A stretch of 43,325 nucleotides of DNA from Conidiobolus incongruus B7586 (taxonomy: Eukaryota; Entomophthoromycota; Entomophthoromycetes; Entomophthorales; Conidiobolaceae): assembly GCA_000697335.1 (NCBI GenBank), contig JNEM01012871.1, positions 1 to 43,325 on the forward strand, written 5' to 3'. Positions 1-10,810 of the stretch are shown here, one piece after another. Position numbers and translations under genes: made by a program. Within the stretch, counting starts at the first letter, position 1, and every line of letters starts with the position of its first letter. The notes beneath the pieces were generated by a model, which saw only the letters and a program-made list of their open reading frames with translations, was not told where the DNA came from and ran no database searches.

Positions 1-389
1 AATAATATAAAATATTAATTTTCATCAAGTTTATTCCTTAGAATTATTTTATTAAATATAAGAGAATTATGATTCTTATTTATATTTCTCTTATTTAACC
101 TTATAAAATTATAATTGATATAAAATCTTAAATTAAAATATTTTTTTTATAAATATATTTAAATAAATTACTTATATTTCATAAAATATATATTTATATT
201 AATTAACAAAGTGAACAAAGAGTATCCTTTAATTATAAACTGACAAAGCCAGCTTAAAATAGAAATAATATTGGTTTAACTATCAAAATGAAATAAATGA
301 TTAAATTTAAAATATAACACAAAGGCAAATAAATATCATATACAATATAATAATTTATTTGATTGACATTCAAAATTTAGTTATTAAAA
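1..389. other. AT-rich intergenic stretch
   Basis: No ORF, tRNA or clear repeat is visible. The sequence is almost entirely A and T homopolymer-rich DNA and lies downstream of the minus-strand phytochelatin synthase gene, so it presumably holds that gene's 3' UTR and terminator. Confidence 0.6.
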
Positions 390-1963
390 TTAATGTGAGG
401 CAGATGCACATTCTTCTGTAAAGCAGAGATTCAAATTTTCAAACTGACTTGCCAAATAATCCTGCTCCTCTCTCAAAATCCTGATATAGGAATAGGGATT
501 ACAACCACAAGAGCTGGATTGGAAAAATTGTTTGGATAGTTCTTGATCCAAAAATGGATTTTGGTATAATTCAACCAACTGAGATTTCAAATGATCTGGA
601 ATAGGGATGGTATTAAGTTCATGATATGGAATACTGAAAAAGAATAAAGCTGATAATTCTTTTAAATAATTCTCTGTTACCATATTGTTGCTAGATTCTT
701 GGGAGATGTAGGAATCTGTGAAAATAAACTTGGAGACTAATTCGTACATTTTAGTCTGTCTAATTGCTTTCATGAGTTGTTCAAATTTATCTAATTTAGG
801 TTCACTGGATGTGCCACAACCACTAGGACTGCAAGATCCGCAAACTCTGACAGATTCATTATGGTCAGAGTCTTTGACAACGATTACTCTCCTTGTAATG
901 AGTAAGTGAGGTGAAATAGATCCAGTTTTAAAAATGATATTCCAAAAATCATTAAGTGTTGAATTAGTACTCAGTTGTTTCAAGTCATTGGCCCAGTTTT
1001 GTACCATATATCTCCAGTGGTGTTTGGTACACATAAGTTTAGTGTACGATGATTTGTTGGGAGTAAAATCAGAGTTGAAACCTTTTGTCAAGCAACTATA
1101 CCCTCTAGACAATCCTGTAGCAGAGTCAATAGGCTTAAGTGAATCGAATAGCGTATTTAGAGGGACCCAATAAGAAGGATATTTAAATCTAGCAACATCT
1201 AAAACCAACACCATTTCCTCTTCATTATTATAAGCTCCAATAGGTGAAAAGTGACCATCTCCAGTCTGATTCAAAACCTTCCTAGAATAAGACACAACAA
1301 TTACTTCGTCGTTCGATGAACAAGATCTCTTAATATCCTCCCTAAATTGTTCCAAAGAGGATTGATCATGTCTTAAAGTTTTCACATTTAATCCGTTACA
1401 TTTGGCAATACAAGAAAATTCGGATAAAGTAATGCCCTTTTCCTTAACGTCCGCTAGACTACGACAACAGTCTAACATATCGTCGGCATAGTATCGCCAA
1501 GGACCCTTCCAATTCCTTAAAGGGTCTATTTCTAAACTGTTTAAAACCATTGACAAACTACCTAAGCCACAGTCTAAAAAAATAGGTAACTTGAAATAAA
1601 ATCATAATTTAAAATACTTACAGGCTGGTTCAGATTGTGTGGTAAAATGATTTGCTAAAGTAAAATAAATTTCACCATAACCTTCATTTAAAGATTGTTT
1701 AAATAGCTGTTTTCCGTTCTCAGAACTAAAAGATATTAAGTTCTTGGGTAAGACTCTCTAAATTAAAAATATTAAATTAGTTTTATAATTGCAATATAAA
1801 TATAGAAAAATTGGAATTAAATTTAATTTTAAAATATGATAATTAAATATCATTTGATATGAATATAAATGAATTAATAATATTATCCTTATTTTTTTAC
1901 CTTATAGAAACTTCTAACAACGTTAGCAGCGGCAGCACTAGCAGTAGCAACAGCAGAACTCAT
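390..1963 (-). CDS. PCS: Phytochelatin synthase (glutathione gamma-glutamylcysteinyltransferase)
   Basis: Enzyme that transfers gamma-Glu-Cys units between glutathione molecules to make metal-chelating phytochelatins; it is activated by Cd and other thiol-bound metals. I read three exons on the minus strand, 1963-1901, 1757-1622 and 1573-390, with introns of 143 and 48 bp, giving 460 aa. The joins restore the family motif SEPAYCGL and the sequence DPLRNWKGPWR. The papain-like catalytic triad is complete: Cys68, His174 (GDGHFSPIGAY) and Asp192 (LDVARFKYP). Each lies exactly 12 residues beyond Cys56, His162 and Asp180 of the Arabidopsis enzyme, which supports the gene model. The C-terminal half is divergent, as in the family, with Cys clusters near residues 311-319 (CGSCSPSGC) and 422-424 that could sense metal. 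The N-terminus is Ala/Ser-rich and basic without acidic residues, so a mitochondrial presequence is possible but unproven. Confidence 0.95.
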
Positions 1964-2370
1964 TATTTATAAAATTTTATAATTTTATTAATCTGATAAA
2001 TTCTATTTATATACCTTTATCTGATAATTTTTATTTTTAAAATTTTAGAAAGTAACACATTTATGTGGATAAATTTTTTAAGGGTAAAAAGTATTAAACA
2101 GTTTTGAAATAAAAATTTATATTTTCAAATTTCATTATCAAATTGTAATTTCAGAATTTTTAAATCATAATATTGAATAATTTAGTAATATTTATTAAAT
2201 TAGATTTTACATATATAATAATAAATATAATTTGATAAAATTAATACAAATTAAAATTTTTGAAAATATTGGAGTTTGAATATCTAATGAAAATTATGTA
2301 ACAGTGAAATATTTTAGAAATAAACTAAAGCAAAATGACTTCAAATTGAAACCTATTGAAAAAAATTTCT
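1964..2370. other. Intergenic region upstream of phytochelatin synthase
   Basis: About 400 bp of AT-rich DNA between the phytochelatin synthase start and the 3' end of tRNA-Ser. It must hold the phytochelatin synthase promoter. A run of six T on the minus strand at about 2360-2365 follows the tRNA and fits an RNA polymerase III terminator. No other element is recognised. Confidence 0.5.
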
Positions 2371-2452
2371 CGACAGCTACCGGATTTGAACCGATGCGGG
2401 CAGAGCCCATCAGATTTCGAGTCTGACTCCTTAACCACTCGGACAAACTGCC
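2371..2452 (-). tRNA. tRNA-Ser (anticodon CGA)
   Basis: An 82-nt type II tRNA. A 7-bp acceptor stem forms with G-T wobbles. The D-arm stem is TCC/GGA, and the anticodon stem TCAGA/TCTGA encloses the loop CTCGAAA (anticodon CGA, plus-strand positions 2417-2419). A long variable arm (GGGC/GCCC) is the hallmark of tRNA-Ser. The T arm carries GGTTCAAATCC, a good internal box B. It decodes UCG. No intron is seen, and a T run follows the 3' end. Confidence 0.95.
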
Positions 2453-2696
2453 TTATCTTGCGAGTATTTTATTAAAAATATAATATTTGTTAAACCTTAT
2501 ACAACTTAATTCCATACTCTTTCTGTTTCCCTACTCAATAAATTTAGAATCAATCATCAACCTTAATTTTATTAGCAAGAATTTATTATTCAAATATTTA
2601 ATATCAGGTTTAATATAATAAACAAAAATAAATTTCTTGTTTTTGAATTTCAAACAAATAAGATGTTATTAAAAATAATATTTTATAGGTTAACCT

Positions 2697-4622
2697 TTAT
2701 GATTTCTGAAAATATGTGTGCAAAGGATCTGGATGCACTTCTTCAGAGCCCAAGACATCATTAACAAGATTATAACATTCTTCTGCAAGAGGATAAATGT
2801 GAGAGCAACTCATTAAAACTTCGAGACCCACATTAATAAACTGATTACTTTTCTCTTTGTCTCTATTGGAATTTTTATAATTGAAAACGTGTACCAAAAT
2901 AGCACTCGTCAAACTATAGAATCGATAAGTCACTCCACAGTTAATAAATAGGCTTTCCATATTCTTTGAGGCCAATATAATTTCCGTGGCTGATTTAGTG
3001 TATTGATTCTGGAATTTCTCTCTGATAATAGGGTCGTGATAATCATGATAAGGTAAACAAAGCTGGATGACGATTGAATGATATATTAACTTGGGGATAT
3101 ATATGAATGATTTAAAAGCTTGATATACTTCGCTAGATTGACCATGGATATACGGACGTAGTTCGTTGGATTGACCTTGTAACCAGCACTCAAGCTCCTT
3201 CAGTAAATCTTCAGTGTCTTTTCGTTTTTTATCGAGGTCATCCTTTTTGTTCTCATCTCGTTTGGTTTTAAGGATGAAAACTGCTTCACCCATTAAAAAG
3301 CTCAGTGTGTACATATGACGGAAACACAATTCAGATCCCAATCTCGAAATATCAGCTTCATTCATTGGATTGTCATAATTGGCTACAGGCAAAGCTGGTG
3401 GATCTATTCTTGAGGTGACTTTGTGAAGGTTAACGTGACGATTCATCCCAAATGCGTATAATTTATCCAAAATACAACATGCCCACCAAATACGCTTTCT
3501 CATCTCAACCGCCCAAGGAGGTATTCGGGATGAATGGACCGTTTTATTACACCCTAACATCTGTGCCATCACGATTCCCTTTCCTAAATAATATGCAGAC
3601 TTGTTGAATTCGCTATATTTTACTAAATATTGCGCCATCATTAAATACACTATACAAACCGATATCGATGGTTTAAATTTTTGGGCCAAGAAACTGTTGA
3701 ATGCCAAATTATCAAAGAATTCAATCAATGTGGGATCCTCTGGACCATATAAATATCTAGCACCAGCTGCACAGACATAATTAGTTAGTAAATTGCATTG
3801 TAAAAAATAATGACTATAAAATATATTGGGATCTATTAAAGGAAAGGTTGGGTTATAATGCTTAAAGAAAGCTTGGCTCAGATCAAACATCAATTGATAA
3901 CTAAGTGTTAGTTGAATAGCAGAGCCGTTCATAGTGGATACATTTGCTCGTAATTTGCTAACTCGACGTTCACAAGGTAATTTTGGGCCTTGATGATTTT
4001 GTGTATAAAATGTTCCAATGTAGTTACACACTAAGAAAATCACCGGGCTATTACCAAAGTACTCAATATCCCCAGATTGATTTTTGTAGAAATTGGAACT
4101 GGATGTATTATCAATCAAAGAATTGTTCAATATAGCCTGAAGAATTTGAGCAGATCGAAAATTGATATGATTTGACATGAATGAATTTCTAGACGCTATG
4201 CTGAAAGTATTGATGAAAGATTTTTGTATTAATACATGGTCTTCTTCGGACAATTCTCCCAATTGCATCCTCTTTCTTAGAAAAGCGATATCGTTATCAT
4301 GGTTGGTAGATTTATTGATATCCCAAAGTTCCAGTGAATGTGAAAAATTCAGATTTGTATTGTTATCCTTATTAATATGAAGAACAGAATTTAAAAAATT
4401 CTTATTATATTTTTGCACTTGATGTCGAGGAGCTGTCCCAGGAGCCGGACCACGTTTTCTAGGCTGTGTCATATAAGTACATTCGGCATTTTTTTCGATA
4501 CATGTTGAGCAGGGATATTGACGATTGCACCTGACTTTAGATCTCTTACAACGATCACAGCATGGGATCTTGGGTGTTGAAGATGAGCTGCTATTCGAAG
4601 CTAAGGCAAGGATCTTGGCCAT
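2697..4622 (-). CDS. Zn2Cys6 (GAL4-type) fungal transcription factor
   Basis: Single-exon gene of 641 aa starting at the ATG at 4622. A fungal binuclear zinc cluster lies at residues 22-48 (CX2CX6CX5CX2CX6C: Cys22, 25, 32, 38, 41, 48). It is followed directly by the basic linker QPRKRGPAPGT that often follows this domain in XlnR/Rgt1-like regulators. Residues of about 235-480 match the fungal-specific transcription factor domain (middle homology region), including the signature RKRIWWACCILDKLYAFGMN. The N-terminal Ser run and the 120-residue Asn/His-rich spacer look disordered. The product is a nuclear sequence-specific DNA-binding regulator; its targets cannot be told from the sequence. The neighbouring phytochelatin synthase faces the same way about 0.7 kb downstream of the stop, with a tRNA gene between, so there is no divergent-promoter argument for a link. 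Confidence 0.93.
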   Translation of the reverse strand: MAKILALASNSSSSSTPKIPCCDRCKRSKVRCNRQYPCSTCIEKNAECTYMTQPRKRGPAPGTAPRHQVQKYNKNFLNSVLHINKDNNTNLNFSHSLELWDINKSTNHDNDIAFLRKRMQLGELSEEDHVLIQKSFINTFSIASRNSFMSNHINFRSAQILQAILNNSLIDNTSSSNFYKNQSGDIEYFGNSPVIFLVCNYIGTFYTQNHQGPKLPCERRVSKLRANVSTMNGSAIQLTLSYQLMFDLSQAFFKHYNPTFPLIDPNIFYSHYFLQCNLLTNYVCAAGARYLYGPEDPTLIEFFDNLAFNSFLAQKFKPSISVCIVYLMMAQYLVKYSEFNKSAYYLGKGIVMAQMLGCNKTVHSSRIPPWAVEMRKRIWWACCILDKLYAFGMNRHVNLHKVTSRIDPPALPVANYDNPMNEADISRLGSELCFRHMYTLSFLMGEAVFILKTKRDENKKDDLDKKRKDTEDLLKELECWLQGQSNELRPYIHGQSSEVYQAFKSFIYIPKLIYHSIVIQLCLPYHDYHDPIIREKFQNQYTKSATEIILASKNMESLFINCGVTYRFYSLTSAILVHVFNYKNSNRDKEKSNQFINVGLEVLMSCSHIYPLAEECYNLVNDVLGSEEVHPDPLHTYFQKS

Positions 4623-7600
4623 TTCAAATAGATATAATTTTAATTATAACGAATCTATATGGTTCAAAGATTTCTGAATAATGGTATTTTTCTCAAGAAG
4701 ATTTTAATTATTAATGGTCAACCCAATTAAATAATATCAATATAGCAAAATCAACTTAAGAGTATAACGTAATATGGAAATATTAAAATACTCAATCAGA
4801 GAATAGGCAGATCAGGCAAGGTATTTATATATGATATTCAGCGGGTTAACAATCGAAAGGTAAAAATAGCAATATGCTAAAGCCTAATAAGGTTGATGGA
4901 GAAGAGAAGTGTTAGTATAAAACAGAGTGAACCCTTAGACAAAGGATAAGAGGAGTTTGTTCTGAACAAGCTAAACTAGCAAATATATAAGAAACAGTGG
5001 TTTCCTGTAACAATTTAACCCTCCTTTATAACTAAAATTTATAAATTATTGGGATAGTTTACATTTTATAAGAAAAATGGGTATATTTATATTTATATTT
5101 TCCGAAAAAAGGCCTTCCTTATTGAGCTCACTAGTCATTTAACTCCTTAAACAAATCTAAGCAATCCATTCTTTTTATTAAAACTTCTTTTATTAAGCCA
5201 AATTCCATTATAAAACTAGAACAGCATCAACTTATGAATCATTTGATGTTTATCGTATTATCAATTCCATTTCAACTCACCTTCATTGCCTTGAAATAAT
5301 TTATTGTTTTAATAAAAATTTATTAATTATTGATATTTATTCTTTTGATTTACTAAATACAATAATAGTATTAATTATTTATAACTCTCCTTTGAAATTG
5401 TTAATTATTTTAGTTAACAAAATTTGACTAAATTTAAAATTGAAAAAATTTCAGTTTTTTTTCAAATAATAGTATTTAAAAGCTATTGTCATATATGAAT
5501 CAATAGTCTAGAATATTGAATATTTAGCCAAATTTGTCAATGATAATTGATATCTATTTAAATTAAACTAAATATTCTTGAGCTATTTAATATTAAATAA
5601 AATCAAAAAAATATTACAATCAATTTGTGATTGTGATTATAAAAATATATGTATCTTGGTAGAAAATAATATTTAACATTAAATGGATAACATTTCAATT
5701 TAACTGGCTATTTGAACTCTTTACTCAAACTATATATAAATATAATTATATATTCTAAATGACATTTTAGCCAAATTTAATCAAATATTGCTAATCGAAT
5801 TATTCAGATTCCTAATTTGGTATAGAAATCTGATTTTAATTACATAAATAGCAATTTAATAAATTTACATTCATTAATTTGTATAAAAATGAGATGAAAT
5901 GACTAAGATTGTAATAAGATTAAAATAGCTAATTCAAAGACTCAGTCCCAGTATTTAAACTATTTAATATTCAAAACAATGTTGAAATATATAAATTAAC
6001 CATCTAAATTTTTTGATATACTTTTATTCAAGAGACATTATGGTGCTATAATTTGCATTAGTTTGATTTAAAGCTCTTGGTTTTAACTAGTATATTTAAG
6101 TTAAATGAAAAGCTAGTGTTAATATTCCCCAATTGGTAAGCCAACAATTGAGACCATTTATCAATGATAATCATCAAGGAAGTTTTCTTATTATTTTATT
6201 AATTACCAAATATCTTCTGGTTAATAATATTCCTTTTAAGAAATAACATATTTGAATTATTCCAAATTTAAATTATAAATTAATTTTAATTGTCTATTTT
6301 CTCCAGATAATATGTTTTATATTAAAATAAAATAATAATAATAAATATGAAAAAGTTGATCAATCTTATAAGTTTTGATATTTTGCTTGATACGTCACTG
6401 TTTTTGATATTAGATAGAGATATTTAATATATTTCAATATACAACAAATATCAGTTGTAATATCTCTAAAGTTAAATCTTCATTTGGGGTCAACACTTGT
6501 ACAAAATTAAATGTAAATTTTTAATATCAACATATTAAAGTTATTTTATTTTAATCATATTTACCACGTTTATTTATTTAGTATAATTGATACTATAATT
6601 GTAACATCTAACTACTCACCATTCTAATTACACAATTATTCACACTCATTTTTTGAAATTAAAATTTTTTTTTGCAAATTTTCCACTTATTACAGAACTA
6701 TAATTGAATCATTTCATTAAAATATTTTGATAATTTATTATAAAAGTTAGAAAATAAAGTTTAAATTTGGTTATATTGAATTAGGACATATATTGACTAA
6801 AGATCATAAGTCTTAGATAAAAAATAGCTACTCCTTTTTATATATTTTCAATTTGAGTTCATTTTTGATATTCTGATATTTATAGAAATATATTATTTCA
6901 TCTTCCATTGTTGTGAAAAATATATAAGCATCAACTTGATCAATATTTATTTTGTTCTTGTGTGGATACTAAAGCTTGAAAAAGTGATGGTCTGATAGTA
7001 CAACGCCAATGTAAGCATGTTAATTGTAAATTAATTTAAATCCTAATTTTTCAAGACATTCTGTGGATCCTTGGAAAATACAATTTGCTATTATATTGAA
7101 ATCACTGCCATAAAATTAAACTGGGATAATATTTATATCAATGTTACATATCTAATTGAAAGATTGATAAGAATGAACCTGAATATATTTGCAAATAATA
7201 AATTAGTATAAATAATTTTGAATTCAAAATTATTTAAATATAAAATAAATCAATTAGAATTGAAAAGCACAAATTATATTTAAAGTTTTGAGTTAAAGAA
7301 AAAATATAACTTATATAATTATAGAATAATTTATTAACAAAACTAATAGTTTAGTGACTTTTTAAACATAAAATATTGCACTTAGTATATCAATACTCTA
7401 TATCTTATCAAATATATCAGGTTAAATTTTAATTCATAATGATTACATGATTTCATCATGTCAAATTTTATCATCTCTCAAAATTACTTTAATAGCTATT
7501 TTTATAGAATGAGTTTCTATTATTATGTAAACAATTTTTTTGATTTAATTTTACTAGAATTTAAATTTAAAATATTGGTTTATTGCTAATTATTAGTATC

Positions 7601-8429
7601 TTATGATAATTTTAATATAATTTTCATTAAATTATCATTAAAATCTTAAAATAGTAAAATTTTATTAAATAATTAATTTTTATTTATGATATTAACCACA
7701 TAAAATAAATAATATAATTTGTTCATCAAATAAAATAAAACTAAATAAGACATATTTATAAACTTAATAAAAATAAACATTTATCCTTAAAAATTGATTA
7801 ATTTACATTTAAATTTTGATTAAAATTCAATGGTAAATTCAAATTAAATAAATTGAATAATATAATAAAAATCAATTGGAGCATTTATTATTAAAATTTT
7901 GATATTGGTATAAACCCTGAAATCAAGTTAGTAACATTAATTTATTTATACTTGGAATACAAAGCCGAAGGAAGTAATATTTTTAAAGATATTGCTTTTA
8001 TTTCTCAATAATGAAAAATTAATCATTAAATAGGAAATATACTAACAGATATGTTATCCTTTTTTCTATAGTAATATTTATAAATTTAAGATTAATGAAC
8101 TTGTATTAATATTCAAAATGGTTATATTTACACAAAAATAAAGATATGAATATATCCTAAACACACCATAAAAATAAATCAACTTGCTTAATATATTTAT
8201 TAATAATAATTTTTGTCTCCTGACATAAGACTTAAACAATATTAAACTATATTTAATATTCCCATATATTATATTAAAACTAATTATAAATGATATAGAT
8301 ATTATGGCATTTTATAAATTGTTTATTATATTTAAAATTGAATTAGTATAATTCTAAATTTCAATAATTATAATATGAAATCTTGATAATTTGATTATAA
8401 CTTTAAATTTCAAAACCAAGATAAAAAAA
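4623..8429. other. Gene desert, 3.8 kb
   Basis: Very AT-rich DNA without any ORF that looks coding. The first 350 bp or so (to about 5000) are less AT-rich and must be the promoter and leader of the Zn2Cys6 gene. Around 6960-7130 the composition rises slightly and a short, stop-interrupted minus-strand reading resembles nuclease motifs, but not well enough to call. No tRNA, tandem array or long inverted repeat was recognised by eye. Confidence 0.5.
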
Positions 8430-8726
8430 TTAAATGCTTTTTATAATATAATATTTTATACAATTGTTGCTGTTAGCAGGCCCGAGAACAGAGCATTGGT
8501 GGCATGCTAAAGCATTCCAGCCATAATAACCTGAAGTAAATTGCTGACGACGAGGAACAAGTACTGGACAACTTGGGCAACGACTAGTTGTTTGAGCGTA
8601 GGTTCGAGTTGTCGTTGATGAATTGGCATTAATGCTAGATTTTATATCATTTTTGAGAGGATTCAGTATATGGATGGTGTGTGAGGAATTGGAGATAAGT
8701 AATAGGGAGTAGGAAGGTGTCCTTTC
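8430..8726 (-). CDS. Possible exon or gene remnant with zinc-ribbon-like CX2CX21CX2C
   Basis: An island of clearly higher GC content in a desert. The minus-strand frame is open from 8726 to a stop at 8430-8432 (98 codons), with no in-frame ATG before the conserved-looking part. It encodes a Thr/Ser-rich stretch followed by RCPSCPVLVPRRQQ, then SGYYGWNALACHQC and a further Cys. The Cys codons at 8579-8577, 8570-8568, 8504-8502 and 8495-8493 are spaced CX2C-21-CX2C, as in small zinc ribbons, loosely like LITAF/BRI3-type modules but without their hydrophobic centre. The start and splice site are not resolved. It could be the last exon of a small gene, possibly with the ORF at 8835-9032, or a decaying gene. 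Confidence 0.3.
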   Translation of the reverse strand, partial: ERTPSYSLLLISNSSHTIHILNPLKNDIKSSINANSSTTTRTYAQTTSRCPSCPVLVPRRQQFTSGYYGWNALACHQCSVLGPANSNNCIKYYIIKSI

Positions 8727-8834
8727 TCATGTTTATAGTAGGATTAGTTTCTATACTTAATGTTATTAGTATGTGACCTTAGTCTTGAGGTGTAGCTTAA
8801 TGATGAGAGAAGAATTATTCATCTTCTGGATATG

Positions 8835-9032
8835 CTAAGGGAATTTAGATATAAATTGGAGAACATCAGCTGATATTTCAGGATTGTGATAATTATAATT
8901 CAAAGCATATTCCGTTTTATAATTACAGATATATAATACTCTTGTCTTATCAACTTTCATTGTCGAGTAGATCCTCCAAATATACTTGAATACCATCGAT
9001 AAGATAATAACAATGATTAAAATCTGAGTCAT
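8835..9032 (-). CDS. Hypothetical small membrane protein (65 aa)
   Basis: Minus-strand ORF of 65 codons with an ATG. The first 20 residues are strongly hydrophobic (ILIIVIILSMVFKYIW), ending in basic residues: a possible signal anchor. The rest is a mixed polar segment. The family is not recognised. It lies about 110 bp before the zinc-ribbon-like island on the same strand, so the two could be exons of one gene, but I could not find a convincing GT...AG pair joining the frames. In such AT-rich DNA a chance ORF of this size is also possible. Confidence 0.25.
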   Translation of the reverse strand: MTQILIIVIILSMVFKYIWRIYSTMKVDKTRVLYICNYKTEYALNYNYHNPEISADVLQFISKFP

Positions 9033-10186
9033 TAAATAATGGTTATGTTGCTAAAATATTAATAAATATAATTTGCACTCTTTAATATGAATTAATATAG
9101 CTATTTTAATATGAATATCAAAACAAAGTATGAAGATTAAAATATTGTCATTGATTAGTTAAAATTTATTTTATTATAATATATAACATAAACAACCATT
9201 TAAACCAAATCAGTCGAATGATTATAAAAATTTATATCGTAGTATGATATTAAAATTGTTCAAATTATTTAATTTGAAAAAGCTATCTCATTATGACAAA
9301 GTAGATACTTTTTAATGTGAATCAATGAGTTCTTAACATTGAATTATTGTATTCTTATTAAATATTGTTTTAAAATTCATGCACAAATGAAATTTGTATT
9401 TTTAAATAAATGGGATAGCATATGAATATTAATATTATAGGTTTAATATTATAATACAAGAAATAATAAAGGAGGCTTTGATAGTTTAATATTAATATCA
9501 TCACACTTGATTTGGTTTTAAAATTTATTTTCACATTAATTTAATGTTTAATATTTTGCAATTTAAAATAATTTTTAAATAATATTAGAACAAAACATTA
9601 TATTATAGAAATATAATTAATATAGTATAGTCTAATAATTTGTGATTTATGTATTATTATTTTACAGTTTACTATTATTAGTTGTTATAATAATAGTTAA
9701 AGATTAATTGGTTTTAGAAGCAATTTATAGAATATTTTGATATTAAAATTTCAGCATTATATACTTCATTCCATCACAGTTAAATAAATAAAATCATATT
9801 ATTTTAAATATAGTATCGATGATATATATATTATAATTATCATAACTTTCTTACGTAATATTGTATATTACTATATATTATTGAATAAATCAAAATTTAT
9901 AATAATTAGTATTAAAAATTGAACAATTTTAGTTAAATTTACGTTGAATTAAAATTGGAAATATTTATTAAAAATATAAATTGAATAAGAAATTAAAGAG
10001 ATGGTGTTCACGTGAAGATTCCTCTAAAATAATTTGTTAAATTATTAAATTTGGCCAATAAAAATATTTCATAAAATTTAAAGCAAAGAAATAATAACTA
10101 AATATGCGAAACAATATATCCAGAAGCAAGACTATTGCTAGGTCCTCTCTCTTACCATATCCGTGTTAAACTTAGTTTGATAAGAA
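9033..10186. other. Intergenic region upstream of ribosomal protein eL33
   Basis: AT-rich DNA with no coding signal. The last 200 bp hold the eL33 promoter, with the palindrome noted separately and a pyrimidine-rich tract (TCCTCTCTCTTACC) at about 10143-10156 just before the start codon. Confidence 0.5.
10007..10016. promoter_or_regulatory. CACGTG palindrome upstream of eL33
   Basis: A perfect 10-bp palindrome, TTCACGTGAA, lies about 170 bp before the eL33 start codon in otherwise AT-only DNA. CACGTG is the core bound by bHLH factors such as Cbf1, which helps drive ribosomal protein genes in several yeasts. Its function here is inferred from position alone. Confidence 0.3.
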
Positions 10187-10810
10187 ATGGGTCGGTATGT
10201 AAAAAGTTTTAATTAAATAAAAATAATGATAAAATGATAAAATAAAAGAATAAGTAAGCAAAAGATCATTACTGAACAAAAGACGATGACTAAATTCAAC
10301 CAATGCAACCATCAACTTATCCAAAGAATGATCATTTACTGAAGTTATACAACTGACTAAAATAACTAGAAACACTCAATATTGTCAAAAATTAGCTTAA
10401 ATCTTTACTTAATTTAAGATCATGAACTAACCTATTTAATTAATTTAGCTTGTACAGCAAAGGACGTGTTTTGGGATATAAACGCTCTATGCGCAACCAA
10501 GATGTTAAAACCTCTCTCATCAAGTTAGAAGGTGTCCGCACTAAAGAAGATACCGAATTCTACCTTGGTAAGCGTGTTGCCTACGTTTACAAGGCTAAGA
10601 CCCTCAAGAACGGTACCAAAGCCCGTGTCATGTGGGGCAAGATTACCCGTGCCCACGGTAACTCCGGAACCGTCCGTGCTAGATTCCAAAAGAACCTTCC
10701 CCCCAGCGCCATGGGCCGCCTTGTCCGTGTGGTAAATATTAAATATATAATATTCAATGGAAATGTTTTAATTCTTTTTTTTCTAGATGCTCTACCCCTC
10801 TCGCATCTAA
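10187..10810 (+). CDS. RPL33: 60S ribosomal protein eL33 (RPL35A/Rpl33)
   Basis: Component of the large ribosomal subunit. Three exons: 10187-10194, 10449-10731 and 10787-10810, with introns of 254 and 55 bp, giving 104 aa against 107 in yeast and 110 in human. The first coding exon is only 8 nt (ATG GGT CG, then GTATGT); joining it to the AG at 10447-10448 gives [16 protein letters not shown], which lines up with yeast Rpl33. The core [13 protein letters not shown] and [15 protein letters not shown] is diagnostic, and the last exon supplies the conserved C-terminus MLYPSRI. The middle exon is far richer in G and C than anything nearby, with C-ending codons, as expected of a very highly expressed gene. 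The 5'-placed long intron is typical of ribosomal protein genes. Confidence 0.95.

Noticed and set aside
6984-7109. Minus-strand reading with GSDFN and, 35 codons on, LSDHHFF, resembling endonuclease/phosphatase (APE-like, LINE EN) motifs.
   Set aside because: A stop interrupts the frame between the motifs, the spacing is shorter than usual in that superfamily, and no other family block is present. Chance is likely in such DNA.
4623-10186. Looked for a multi-gene defence-like or biosynthetic cluster around the desert.
   Set aside because: Only two weak small ORFs occur there; nothing supports a cluster or a new multi-gene system in this window.
10172-10375. 67-codon minus-strand ORF rich in Leu and Phe.
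   Set aside because: It lies inside the first intron of eL33 on the opposite strand and has the composition of chance ORFs.
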